46,893 nt of DNA, taken from an uncultured Eisenbergiella sp. GTDB lineage: Bacteria > Bacillota > Clostridia > Lachnospirales > Lachnospiraceae. A program made the translations under genes and the position numbers. The notes below the pieces were generated by a model. It searched no databases. It was not told where the DNA came from and saw only the letters and a program-made list of their open reading frames with translations. Below, piece by piece: positions 7,901 to 16,564 of this stretch. The stretch's first letter is position 1. Every line of letters begins with the position of its first letter. The stretch covers positions 1 to 46,893 of the forward strand of contig CANQUI010000012.1 in assembly GCA_947626995.1 (NCBI GenBank). Reading direction: 5' to 3'.

Positions 7901-9160
7901 TTATTGCAGCGGGTTTTTGTAAAATTCCACAAATTCCTCATAGCCGTCCCGCATCAGCTGTTCCTTTTGAAATTTCTTGTTCTTATTCATGCGGGCCACC
8001 AGCACCTGCGCGCCCTCCTGCCTCTCCTGCTGGGCCTTTGCGATCACGTCGCGCAGCGTCTGCGTGCCGACGCCCTTTTCCACCAGATAGGCTTTCTTTT
8101 TGGGCTGTCCGGGAATCTGGAACCCGTTTTCCATCAGGATCAGGATGATGCGTTCAAACCCGATGGAAAACCCGCAGGCAGGCACATCGTTTCCGGTAAA
8201 CTGGCCCACCATCCTGTCGTACCGGCCGCCTCCGCCGCAGCTTGCGCCCAATTCCGGCATGGCGATCTCAAAAATGGTGCCCGTATAATAAGACATGCCC
8301 CGTACCAGCGTCGGATCGAACACAATCTCAAAATCGGAGGCCTTTGTGGCGCGTACGCTTTCGATGATCTCTTCCAGGTTCTGCCAAACCTCCGGTTCCA
8401 AAAACCCTTCCAGCTTCCCGGCCAGATACGCCAGTCCGTCCGGCGCGCTGCAAAGCCCGGCAAACAGCTCCATATACTTTGCCACCGACTCCCGGCAAAA
8501 TCCGTTTTCCAAAAGTTCCGCTTCCACGCCCTGCGTCCCGATCTTATCCATCTTGTCCAAAATGATAAAGACGGTGTCGAAAGCTTCCTCCGAAAATCCG
8601 CTGTAGGCGGCCATGGCCTTGAGAATCCGCCGTTCGTTGATGCGGATCTGAAAATGGCGAAAGCCCAGCCTGCCCAGCGTGGTGGTGGTGGCCAAAATCA
8701 GCTCAATCTCCGCCAGATTGGAGGGTTCCCCCAAAATATCAATATCGCACTGCATGAACTGGCGGTAACGTCCCTTCTGCGGCCGGTCGGCGCGCCATAC
8801 GTTTCCGATCTGCAGCGCCTTAAAGGGCGCCGGCAGCTCGTTGGCGTGATTGGCATAAAAGCGTACCAGCGGCACGGTCAGGTCATAGCGCAGGCCGCCG
8901 TCCACCAGATCCGCCTCCTTGCCGGCCGTTTCCAGATTCAGCTTTTCTCCTCTTTTTAAGATCTTAAAGATCAGTTTTTCGTTTTCCCCTCCCTGCTTGC
9001 TGCTCAGGTTTTCAATATGTTCCACGCAGGGGGTCTCGATGGAAGTAAATCCGAATTTCCCGTATGTTTCTTTGATCACGCCGATGCAGTAGTCCCGGAT
9101 CTGCATTTCCGCAGGCAGGATATCCTTCATTCCCGTGACCGGCTTTTTACTCAGTGCCAT
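7901..9160 (-). CDS. hisS: Histidyl-tRNA synthetase
   Basis: 419 residues, class II synthetase for tRNA-His. Visible are motif 2 (QIGNVWRADRPQKGRYRQF), the histidine-specific loops LVRGMSYYTGTIFEI and CGGGGRYDRMVG, and motif 3 (ACGFSIGFERIILIL). The C-terminal anticodon-binding domain covers about the last 90 residues. AAAGGAGAAAAAA precedes the ATG. It lies 42 nt after hemZ. That gap is far too short for a T-box leader, so any histidine-responsive control must act elsewhere in the operon. Confidence 0.97.
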   Translation of the reverse strand: MALSKKPVTGMKDILPAEMQIRDYCIGVIKETYGKFGFTSIETPCVEHIENLSSKQGGENEKLIFKILKRGEKLNLETAGKEADLVDGGLRYDLTVPLVRFYANHANELPAPFKALQIGNVWRADRPQKGRYRQFMQCDIDILGEPSNLAEIELILATTTTLGRLGFRHFQIRINERRILKAMAAYSGFSEEAFDTVFIILDKMDKIGTQGVEAELLENGFCRESVAKYMELFAGLCSAPDGLAYLAGKLEGFLEPEVWQNLEEIIESVRATKASDFEIVFDPTLVRGMSYYTGTIFEIAMPELGASCGGGGRYDRMVGQFTGNDVPACGFSIGFERIILILMENGFQIPGQPKKKAYLVEKGVGTQTLRDVIAKAQQERQEGAQVLVARMNKNKKFQKEQLMRDGYEEFVEFYKNPLQ

Positions 9161-9202
9161 TTTTTTCTCCTTTATCGAAATGATCGCAAAGCTTTCTCAA
9201 TT

Positions 9203-10711
9203 TTACAATGTTTCCTGCGATTTTTCAACACGCTGCCCGTTTTGAAACAGGATGCGCTTGCGCTCTGTCATTTCGTCGATTTTTTCTATATACAGAGCCA
9301 CTTCCTTTACATTTTCACGCCGCCGGATCGTCCCGTCTGGATCCACCCTTTTTGAGATGGTTCCCGCGCCCAGCGCCACGATGTCCTGTTTTTCCTCCAT
9401 AATCAGGATATTATAGATGCCCTCTTTTCCCTCTTTGGCATATCCCACGTTTTCGAAATTGCCGGACATGTTTTTCTGCCGGTACAGATAGTAAGGCGCC
9501 ATGCCAAGCTCCGCCGCGGCTTCGGCCGCCAGATCCATGGTGGTGTCCGTGTTGGAAAGCTGTGAGATCCCGTTCTCCAAAATCCACTGGCTCAGCCGGG
9601 AGGCGCGTTTGACGGCCAGGGAATGAACGGTCAGATTGTCCGGGCCAAGCGCCCGGATCTGTTCCAGCGTATGCGCCACCTCGTCCGGCCCTTCCCCCGG
9701 CAGCCCGAGGATCAGGTCCATATTGATCGTATCAAACCCGACCTCCCGCGCCAGATAGAACGCCTCCTTCACCTGCTGCACCGTATGCCGCCTGCCGATG
9801 GTCTGCAGCGTTTTTTGGTTCATGGTCTGGGGATTGACGGAGATCCGGGTGACGCCGTATCGTTTCAGCACCTCCAGCTTTTCTTTTGTGATGCTGTCCG
9901 CCCTGCCGGCCTCCACCGTAAACTCCAGCGTGTGGGAAAAATCAAACGCCCGCCGCAGGCGGTCCAACAGCCGTTCCAGTTCACCGGGCTTTAGGGTGGT
10001 GGGCGTACCGCCGCCGATATACACACTGTCTAAAATCCTGTCCGCAAAGGCGCTGCGGGCAAATTCAATCTCCGAATCCAGCGCATCCAGATAGTCGCCG
10101 ACCCGGCTTTCCCAGGCGCAGATGGGATAAGAGGGAAAGGAACAGTACAGGCAGGTGGTGGGGCAAAAAGGGATGCCCACGTACAGGCTGTAGCCGTCAA
10201 GACCGTGGGTGGAAGAAAGGATCCGCTTTTCCCGCAGGGCGATTTCCACGGACAGCCTCGCCTTTTTTTCGCTGGCAAGGTAGGCGTCCTGCAAATACCG
10301 ACAGACGTCCTGCGGTTCCTTTCCCTGATCCAGAAGCTGCGTGGCCAGCTTGACGGGCCGGATCCCGGTCAGGCTTCCCCAGGGCAGCTCTTTTTTCGTG
10401 AGCGCAGAGAGGGCCCGATACAGCAGCCTCTTTAATTCGTTTTTCACTTCCGAACGATCCTGCGCATCCGAAAGCGATACGCGCCATTCCTGCTCCGACT
10501 CCAAAAGCCGCGCGCCAACCCGGATTTCCCGTAGCGCAAAGCGCACAAAAAAAGCGGGAAGCCCCGGACCGCTTCGCAGCTCTTTTGTCCCTTCCACAAC
10601 GACTTTTACTGCCTGTCCGGGATAAAAAGCCTGGACCAGGGAATGAATATCATAGGAATATCTGTCCTCGTTTATTGTAACGACGATCCCGTCTGGCAAT
10701 ACGGATTGCAC
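9203..10711 (-). CDS. hemZ: Oxygen-independent coproporphyrinogen dehydrogenase HemZ
   Basis: 502 residues, radical SAM enzyme of the HemN/HemZ group. The [4Fe-4S]-binding motif is CPTTCLYC (Cys183, Cys187, Cys190). It is preceded by a long N-terminal region (1-170) with GSLTGIRPVKL, which is characteristic of HemZ and absent from HemN. YIGGGTPTTL, SVNPQTMNQKTL and DLILGLPGE are conserved radical SAM/HemN segments. The start is a GTG with GGAGGAGAAGAG before it, overlapping the upstream MBL gene by 40 nt. No other haem genes are present in the window. HemZ-type proteins occur in anaerobes lacking a complete haem pathway, so the actual role is uncertain. Confidence 0.9.
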   Translation of the reverse strand: MQSVLPDGIVVTINEDRYSYDIHSLVQAFYPGQAVKVVVEGTKELRSGPGLPAFFVRFALREIRVGARLLESEQEWRVSLSDAQDRSEVKNELKRLLYRALSALTKKELPWGSLTGIRPVKLATQLLDQGKEPQDVCRYLQDAYLASEKKARLSVEIALREKRILSSTHGLDGYSLYVGIPFCPTTCLYCSFPSYPICAWESRVGDYLDALDSEIEFARSAFADRILDSVYIGGGTPTTLKPGELERLLDRLRRAFDFSHTLEFTVEAGRADSITKEKLEVLKRYGVTRISVNPQTMNQKTLQTIGRRHTVQQVKEAFYLAREVGFDTINMDLILGLPGEGPDEVAHTLEQIRALGPDNLTVHSLAVKRASRLSQWILENGISQLSNTDTTMDLAAEAAAELGMAPYYLYRQKNMSGNFENVGYAKEGKEGIYNILIMEEKQDIVALGAGTISKRVDPDGTIRRRENVKEVALYIEKIDEMTERKRILFQNGQRVEKSQETL

Positions 10712-11322
10712 CTCTTCTCCTCCCCGATGGTGGTGGATTCCCCATGACCCGGATAGACTCTGGTGTCCTCAGGCAAAAGGAACAGCTTCTCCGTCACGGA
10801 ACGCACCAGTCTGCTCATGCTGCCGGTGGGAAAGTCCGTCCTGCCCACGGATCCGGCAAACAGCGTATCGCCGGCAATGAGAATCCCCGCTTCCTGCACA
10901 TAATAGCAGGCGCTTCCGATGGTATGTCCCGGCGTGGCGATCACCTGCAGCGTCATATCCGCCATGGTCAGCTCCTGCCCGTCTTTTAGCCACTGATCCG
11001 GCAGGATCGTCGCCTTTCTGCCCGCCTGGGCGGAGACGTTTACATAAGGGTCCTGACAGACCGGCTTTTCCGCCTCCAGCGCATAGATTTTGGCTCCGGA
11101 AAGCTCCCTCAGCTTTTGCGCGCCCCAGATATGGTCAAAATGCCCGTGCGTCAGAAAAATCGCCTCAATCTCAAATCCCTTCTGCCGCAGGGCGGCGTCA
11201 ATATCCGCCCCCCGGTCCGCAGGGTCAAAGAAAAGCAGCCGGCGGCTTCCTTCCCGATATAAAAAATAACAGTTGGTGGCGCAGACGCCCAGGGTCATAC
11301 GCCCGATCCTGATCTCTGACAT
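10672..11322 (-). CDS. MBL-fold metallohydrolase, glyoxalase II-like
   Basis: 216 residues. The metallo-beta-lactamase metal motif THGHFDH is complete, with further ligands in TPGHTIGSACY and GDTLFAG...DF and a C-terminal VYPGHGESTTIGEEK. This pattern is that of the compact bacterial YcbL-like glyoxalase II group (thioester hydrolase). Its conserved place between rel and hemZ in clostridia is from general knowledge. The start follows AAAGGACGAACT. It overlaps hemZ by 40 nt in another frame, so expression of the two is tied. Natural substrate is unknown. Confidence 0.88.
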   Translation of the reverse strand: MSEIRIGRMTLGVCATNCYFLYREGSRRLLFFDPADRGADIDAALRQKGFEIEAIFLTHGHFDHIWGAQKLRELSGAKIYALEAEKPVCQDPYVNVSAQAGRKATILPDQWLKDGQELTMADMTLQVIATPGHTIGSACYYVQEAGILIAGDTLFAGSVGRTDFPTGSMSRLVRSVTEKLFLLPEDTRVYPGHGESTTIGEEKRCNPYCQTGSSLQ

Positions 11323-11360
11323 AGTTCGTCCTTTCTTTTGCGCAGGAACGCGCCGCCTTT

Positions 11361-13691
11361 TTATCCCACGGTACGCTCGATATCCACAATACTGGGAATG
11401 GAAGACAGCTTCGATACGATCTGCGTCAGCTCCTCCCGGCCTGCAATCTCAAAGGAGATGGAAATGGTCGCCATCCCCTGCTTGCTGGTCCTGGTGTTTA
11501 ACGCGATAATACTCACGTTGCGCTCCGTCAGCGTCTTTGTAATATCGGCTAAAAGGCCGCTTCTGTCGTGGGCGAACAGATTCAGACACGCCGCGTATTT
11601 CTCTCCTTCGGCCCCTCTTTCCTGCTGTTCCCATTCCGCCTCGATGAGCCGGGGCCGTTCGATCTCCGGAAGATTCAGGATGTTGATGCAGTCCGTCCGA
11701 TGGATGGAGATGCCTCTTCCCCGGGTGATAAATCCTACGATCTCGTCTCCGGGCACAGGAGAACAGCACCGGGAAAGACGCACCGCAACGTCGTGGATCC
11801 CTTTTACCACAATGCCGCTTTTGCCTTTTTGCTGCATCTGCCGGTTCTGCCCGGCGCTCTCTGCAATCTGCGTCAGCACCTCTTCATCGGATACGATCCT
11901 GGGGTGGTCCTTTTCATACAGTTCCTGCATCCGGTTGGCGATCTGCCCCTCCTTGAGGGCGCCGTGCCCGATGGCCGCCAACAGGGAATTCCAGTCCATA
12001 AAACCGTATTTTTTTTGTACCACGGCCTGATATGCCGGGGTCAGAAGGTCGCCCAGCTGAAATCCCCTGGCTTTGCAGTACCCGTAAAGAAGCTCCTTGC
12101 CCTTTAGGATGTTTTCTTCCTTCAGTTCATGTTTGAACCACTGATTGATCTTATTTCTCGCCTGGCTGCTCTTGACTACGGAAAGCCAGTCCCGGCTGGG
12201 GCCTTTGGAATTCTGGGAGGTCAGAATCTCCACCTGGTCCCCGTTTTGAATTTCATAATTGATCGTCACCAGACGGCCGTTGACCCGGGCGCCGATCATC
12301 CGGTTGCCCACCGCCGTATGCACGCTGTAGGCAAAGTCAATGGTGGTAGAGCCCGCGGGCAGGGTCTTTACGTCGCCGGTGGGCGTAAAGCAGTACACGC
12401 TGTCCGAAAAGAGGTCCAGATCGCTTTTGAGCACATTCATGAACTCCTTGTTGTCGGACATTTCCCGCTGCCATTCCAGGATCTGACGCAGCCAGGTGAG
12501 CTTTTCCGCCTCCTGCTCCTCCACCTTTTTCCCGTCGGACATTTCTTTGTATTTCCAGTGGGCGGCAATTCCGTATTCCGCCACTCGGTGCATCTCATAC
12601 GTACGGATCTGGATCTCAAAGGGCTGTCCGGTACTGCCGATCAGGGTGGTGTGCAGGGACTGGTACATGTTGGGCTTTGGCATGGCGATGTAGTCCTTGA
12701 AACGGCCCGGAATCGGCTTATACATCTCATGGATCACGCCCAGCGCCGCATAACAGTCCTTTACGGTATCCACAATGATGCGGACCGCGAACAGATCATA
12801 GATCTGGTCGATGGTCTTATTCTGGTTTTTCATCTTTTTATAGATGCTGAAAAAATGCTTGACCCGGCCGTCGAGCTGGGCCTTGATCCCCGCTCCCTCG
12901 ATATGCTTGGAAACCTCCACCACGATGCTTTCGATATATTTTTCCCGTTCGCTCTTGCGCATGGCGATCTTTTCCACCAGATCGTAATACACGTCGGGTT
13001 CCAGATACTTTAAGGAAAGATCGTCCAGCTCCACCTTGATCTTGGAAATGCCCAGACGCTCGGCGATGGGCGCGTAAATATCCATCGTCTCCCGGGCGAT
13101 CCGGATCTGTCTGTCATGGGGCATGTGTTTTAGGGTGCGCATGTTGTGCAGCCGGTCGGCCAGCTTGATCATGATCACCCGGATATCCCGGGCCATGGCC
13201 ATGAACATCTTACGCAGATTTTCCGCCTGCATCTCCAGCTGCACCTCGGTCTTATTGCCGGAATTGTCCGCCAGGTGCAGATGCTGCAGCTTGGTCACGC
13301 CGTCTACCAAAAGCGCCACGTCCGGGCCGAATTCCTGCGTGATCTGCTCCTTGGTCATGATGGTATCCTCCACCACGTCGTGCAGCAGGCCGGCCACAAT
13401 GGTCTCCTTATCCAGTTCCAGGTCCGCCAGAATAATGGAAACGCAAAGCGGATGGATGATATAGGGCTCACCGGATTTGCGCATCTGGTTTTTATGCGCC
13501 TCCCGGGCGATCCGGTACGCCTTTTCGATCAGGGCGATGTCGCCGGAGGGATGATATTTGCGCACCCGCTCGATCAGGTCCTGATACAGTTCCTCCGGGC
13601 TGGCATACTCCCTCGTATCCTCAATGCGTCCGTCGTCCAGCACAAGTTCCGCCGTCTTTAATTCAGTTGTCTTTTCTTCCGTCATTTCCAT
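11361..13691 (-). CDS. rel: Bifunctional (p)ppGpp synthetase/hydrolase, Rel/SpoT family
   Basis: 776 residues, long-form RSH enzyme controlling the stringent response. The HD hydrolase domain has an intact H-D-V-V-E-D motif (104-109), so hydrolase activity is expected. The synthetase domain follows (about 230-350; FKDYIAMPKPNMYQSLHTT). Then come TGS (VYCFTPTGDVKTLPAGSTTIDFAY region), a helical/zinc-finger-like part with CCSPVPGDEI, and a C-terminal ACT domain. Start ATG 13691 is chosen for GAAGG at 7-nt spacing; a TTG at 13736 would lie at the transcription start. It is the first gene of the long synthetase operon and has the strongest promoter in this part of the window. Confidence 0.95.
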   Translation of the reverse strand: MEMTEEKTTELKTAELVLDDGRIEDTREYASPEELYQDLIERVRKYHPSGDIALIEKAYRIAREAHKNQMRKSGEPYIIHPLCVSIILADLELDKETIVAGLLHDVVEDTIMTKEQITQEFGPDVALLVDGVTKLQHLHLADNSGNKTEVQLEMQAENLRKMFMAMARDIRVIMIKLADRLHNMRTLKHMPHDRQIRIARETMDIYAPIAERLGISKIKVELDDLSLKYLEPDVYYDLVEKIAMRKSEREKYIESIVVEVSKHIEGAGIKAQLDGRVKHFFSIYKKMKNQNKTIDQIYDLFAVRIIVDTVKDCYAALGVIHEMYKPIPGRFKDYIAMPKPNMYQSLHTTLIGSTGQPFEIQIRTYEMHRVAEYGIAAHWKYKEMSDGKKVEEQEAEKLTWLRQILEWQREMSDNKEFMNVLKSDLDLFSDSVYCFTPTGDVKTLPAGSTTIDFAYSVHTAVGNRMIGARVNGRLVTINYEIQNGDQVEILTSQNSKGPSRDWLSVVKSSQARNKINQWFKHELKEENILKGKELLYGYCKARGFQLGDLLTPAYQAVVQKKYGFMDWNSLLAAIGHGALKEGQIANRMQELYEKDHPRIVSDEEVLTQIAESAGQNRQMQQKGKSGIVVKGIHDVAVRLSRCCSPVPGDEIVGFITRGRGISIHRTDCINILNLPEIERPRLIEAEWEQQERGAEGEKYAACLNLFAHDRSGLLADITKTLTERNVSIIALNTRTSKQGMATISISFEIAGREELTQIVSKLSSIPSIVDIERTVG

Positions 13692-13745
13692 TTCTGTACC
13701 TTCAACAGTCAACTGATTCCGCGCCAGTATGCTCAATCAGTTTTT

Positions 13746-13774
13746 ATTATATTATTTCTTGGGCAAGAAGTCAA
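13746..13774 (-). promoter_or_regulatory. Strong sigma-A promoter for the rel operon
   Basis: Reading minus: -35 TTGACT (13769-13774), exactly 17 nt, -10 TATAAT (13746-13751). Predicted start near 13739, giving a leader of about 48 nt to the rel ATG. Confidence 0.88.
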
Positions 13775-13789
13775 CAAACATGCGGACAC

Positions 13790-13836
13790 AAAACGCGGGG
13801 GCGCCGTCCCGTTACAGGCCCGCGCCCCCGCGTTTT
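13790..13836 (-). terminator. Bidirectional-looking terminator after the serpin gene
   Basis: A perfect 15-bp stem, AAAACGCGGGGGCGC (13790-13804) with its complement at 13822-13836, and a 17-nt loop. In the minus direction it ends in TTTT. It insulates the rel promoter just downstream from serpin transcription. Confidence 0.85.
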
Positions 13837-13875
13837 GCCGTTTTATCCGCGCGCCGTAAAAAGCGCCCTTTTCAA

Positions 13876-15195
13876 TCAGTCCTTCACCGTATGGACCACG
13901 CCGGTAAACACCACCACCGGACCGGCCTCTTTGCCGTCTGCGGTTAAGAAAAACGCAAAGGACCGGTTGCAGCAAAACGTCACCGGTTCCTGATCCGGCG
14001 GCAAAGACATTTTCATCATTCCCATCACGGTCGCCGCGGCCGCGGTCATCCCCTTTTCATCCACCTCGATCATCGTCTTTTGGATCGCCTGGGAAAGAAA
14101 AAGCCGTTCGTTTTCTGCCAGACCGTCCAAATGGGGATGATGGGGATCCAGAAGGGGCACCTGCAGTTGTTCCAGCGTCTCCAGCAGAGAAAGGGAATCG
14201 CTTTCGATCGTAAAGCGCGGCAGGGAAAGCCGGACCGGAACCGCCTGGGAATCGAAAATCGCATCGCAGCGCTGCGCGTCCATGCCTGACAAAATCTCCT
14301 CCGGTGCCACGCCTTCGTCCGGCAAAAGCAAAACCAGGCTGCCGCCGTTTGCGGTGGGCAGCACGACAGCGGCGAAACGGTCTTCTTCATAATAGTGCAG
14401 GCTGTCGAATTTATGATTCATAAAAGGAACGGTTTCCTCTTTATTGCCGTAAAAGACGTCGTCCGCGGTATCTTCCTCCAAAAACGGTTCCGCCCAGCAG
14501 TCCGAAAAGAAAACGGCATTGGCAATGGCCGCCACCGTCTGGGGATCGAATTCTTCTATCAGATCCTGAATTTTCCCCTCCGTCTGCTCCCTGGCCCAAT
14601 CATTTACTTCTTTTACCGCCCCCGGATCCGCAAAATCCGTTTCAAACACTTTTCCCTGATAAACATCGGAAAAAAGCGTCTCAAAATCCGCGTTTCCCAC
14701 GACGCCCTTTCCTAAAAACAGCGCGTTGGCAATCTTTATGGGGCTTTCAAAGTCCACGTCGTTTTCCTTCGCCCATTCTGCGTTCTCCTCCTGCTGCATA
14801 CTGTAAAGCAGGAGACGCACCGTCTCGTTTAAGGCTGCCGGATCGAAATCCGACATCCCAAGCGCCTGCAAAAGCGTTTGTTCGGCTTCTTCGTCCGCAG
14901 CGTTGGTCAGCGCCGCCAGCGGCAGCCAGGCGGAAAACGGGGACAGGATCCGGTTGCTTTCGTCCTCCTGCTGATCCAAAAAGGCGGCCGTCATCCGAAA
15001 GGCAAAGGCGTTGATGCCGTCTGGTTCTGCCGTTTCGTCCTTCTCCTCTGTCTCCACAGTAGACGTCGTCTGGGGAGCCGGAAGCGTCTCGTTTGTTCCG
15101 GCCGTTTCGCTGCCGGTCTGTGCGCAGCCAGACAGCCAGACTGCCTGCAGCAGCATGAGAACCACCATCAGTCGTATGCCGATCTTCTTTTTCAT
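13876..15195 (-). CDS. Serpin-family protease inhibitor, predicted lipoprotein
   Basis: 439 residues. An N-terminal lipoprotein signal (KKK, hydrophobic core, LSGC lipobox with Cys24) anchors it to the outer face of the membrane. An acidic linker follows, then a full serpin fold. The hinge of the reactive loop (E-K-G-M-T-A-A-A-A-T) fits the inhibitory consensus, and counting from it puts Met396 at P1 and Ser397 at P1', followed by Leu-Pro-Pro. The C-terminal C-C-N-R-S-F-A-F-F corresponds to the N-x-P-F-x-F-x-I strand. ATG 15195 is favoured because it gives a compact signal peptide; the in-frame ATG at 15207 has its GAAGGG directly adjacent. It lies 61 nt behind the ydcF-like gene and may share its transcript. 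Confidence 0.9.
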   Translation of the reverse strand: MKKKIGIRLMVVLMLLQAVWLSGCAQTGSETAGTNETLPAPQTTSTVETEEKDETAEPDGINAFAFRMTAAFLDQQEDESNRILSPFSAWLPLAALTNAADEEAEQTLLQALGMSDFDPAALNETVRLLLYSMQQEENAEWAKENDVDFESPIKIANALFLGKGVVGNADFETLFSDVYQGKVFETDFADPGAVKEVNDWAREQTEGKIQDLIEEFDPQTVAAIANAVFFSDCWAEPFLEEDTADDVFYGNKEETVPFMNHKFDSLHYYEEDRFAAVVLPTANGGSLVLLLPDEGVAPEEILSGMDAQRCDAIFDSQAVPVRLSLPRFTIESDSLSLLETLEQLQVPLLDPHHPHLDGLAENERLFLSQAIQKTMIEVDEKGMTAAAATVMGMMKMSLPPDQEPVTFCCNRSFAFFLTADGKEAGPVVVFTGVVHTVKD

Positions 15196-15256
15196 CCGAT
15201 TTTCCATCCCTTCGCTTTTTGGCCTGTCCGTTCCGGCGCAGCCAAAGCCCGCCGGA

Positions 15257-16006
15257 TTAAAACAGCCGCATATTCCCTTTGATTCTGTCCTTTAGGATAC
15301 CCAAAAATTCCCGAAGCATGTTGTTTGGCAAAAAATAAAGCGCGGAAGGGGACGCGATCCCCTGAGCCTCGTCAAATCCCTGACTTTTCGCCAGCCGTAT
15401 GCTGCGGTAAATATGAAAATTATTGGTGACGATCCCCACTTTCTTTACGGCGGCGGGAATCAGCCTGCGGGAATACTCCAGATTCTGTTTTGTATTCGTG
15501 GACCGGTCCTCCGTCAGGATCCGTCCGGGCGCAATTCCCTTTTCCAGCAGATAATCCCGCATCCCGGCCGCTTCGCTGATGGGCTCGTTGCTGCCCTGCC
15601 CTCCGGAGACGACGCACATCGTATGGGGATTGTGCTTCAGATACGCTGCCGCCCGGTCCAGGCGCATGGCCAGTGTACCGCTGGGGCCGTTTTGTCTGAT
15701 CTGGGCGCCCAGTACAATGACATAGGCCAGTCCCGGTTCCGCCTCTCTTCCAAATCCCGACAACACCAGCCCTTCCACGAAACAAAAAACAGCCAGCGCG
15801 ATACCGGAAACGACCAGAAAGACCGTTTTGATCTGCCAGCTCCAGTCGGAAAATTCATATTTGCGAAAACAGCCGCCCAGGGCGACCAAAAAAGCGGCAA
15901 TCACCAGCCAGATCAGGAAAAAACGCGTCCCCGCGGCGCGGGAAAACGCCACGTCGGCACAGTAGAGCAGACAAATCGCCGCCAGCACATAACAAAATAC
16001 CCCCAT
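15257..16006 (-). CDS. YdcF-family (DUF218) membrane protein
   Basis: 249 residues. Three or four hydrophobic segments in the first 85 residues precede a cytosolic or external DUF218/YdcF domain (about 95-249). Conserved elements are YVIVLGAQIR near the domain start, the RLDRAAAYLKHNP helix, VVSGGQG, SEAAGMRDYLLEKGI, EDRSTNTKQNLEYS and VTNNFHIYRS. Related proteins (SanA, YdcF) are linked to envelope functions, but no reaction is established. GTG 16021 is rejected as start because AGGAGGAAAC lies within the ORF directly before ATG 16006. It is separated from dut by 42 nt and is probably the end of the nrd operon. Confidence 0.85.
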   Translation of the reverse strand: MGVFCYVLAAICLLYCADVAFSRAAGTRFFLIWLVIAAFLVALGGCFRKYEFSDWSWQIKTVFLVVSGIALAVFCFVEGLVLSGFGREAEPGLAYVIVLGAQIRQNGPSGTLAMRLDRAAAYLKHNPHTMCVVSGGQGSNEPISEAAGMRDYLLEKGIAPGRILTEDRSTNTKQNLEYSRRLIPAAVKKVGIVTNNFHIYRSIRLAKSQGFDEAQGIASPSALYFLPNNMLREFLGILKDRIKGNMRLF

Positions 16007-16048
16007 GTTTCCTCCTGTCACAGGCGGCCCGATGCGCCGGTCCGTCCC

Positions 16049-16564
16049 CTAGTTGCCGTCCGTGCTGCCAAAGCCGCCGTTTCTTATGCCGCCCGCCGCG
16101 TCGTCTTTGGTAATGCCGTACGGGAAGAACACGCCCTGCAAAAAGCCGTCTCCCGCCTTCACTTCCAGCACCTTTCCCTCATTGGAATCATTCGTCAGCT
16201 TTACCAGAATATGCCCTTCATTTTCGGAAAAATAATAATCGCTGTCGATGATGCCCACCGTATTGTTTAACTGCAGGCGGTACCGAAAGCCCTGCCCGCT
16301 TCTCGGAAAATTACAGAGCACCCATCCTTCCTCGATTTTCGCGCGAATTCCGGTGGGGATCCGGATCGTTTCTCCCGGCGCCAGCGTAAAGTCCACGGGG
16401 GAAAAATAATCGTAACCGGCGCTTCCTACGGTGGCTCTTCTGGGGAGGCGGATGCCCTGATAGGCGCTCCCGGCCTCCTGTGGCCCTTTTTGCGGAAAAG
16501 CGTCCAGAAAATCCTTCCGGAACTGTTCTTCGCTCACTTTTTCAAATTCTGCGATTCTTTGCAT
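16049..16564 (-). CDS. dut: dUTP diphosphatase (dUTPase)
   Basis: 171 residues, trimeric dUTPase fold. It hydrolyses dUTP to dUMP, supplying thymidylate synthesis and keeping uracil out of DNA. Five motifs can be found: AGYDYFS, PRSGQGFRY, VGIIDSDYYF, AGDGFLQGVFF and GGFGSTDGN. Motif 3 is unusual: the G-V-I-D-x-D-Y-R-G-E pattern is replaced by G-I-I-D-S-D-Y-Y-F-S-E-N-E-G, which looks like a short insertion. The N-terminus is about 35 residues longer than in typical enzymes. ATG 16564 follows GAGGGAGAAAG and overlaps the nrdG stop by 23 nt. Its place next to class III RNR fits dNTP-pool maintenance. Confidence 0.85.
   Translation of the reverse strand: MQRIAEFEKVSEEQFRKDFLDAFPQKGPQEAGSAYQGIRLPRRATVGSAGYDYFSPVDFTLAPGETIRIPTGIRAKIEEGWVLCNFPRSGQGFRYRLQLNNTVGIIDSDYYFSENEGHILVKLTNDSNEGKVLEVKAGDGFLQGVFFPYGITKDDAAGGIRNGGFGSTDGN

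Noticed and set aside
6591-8959. Long plus-strand frames opposite aspS and hisS
   Set aside because: Antisense shadows of the two synthetase genes with unnatural amino-acid composition.
9161-9202. T-box or other leader before hisS
   Set aside because: Only 42 nt separate hemZ and hisS, and there is no T-box sequence or terminator.
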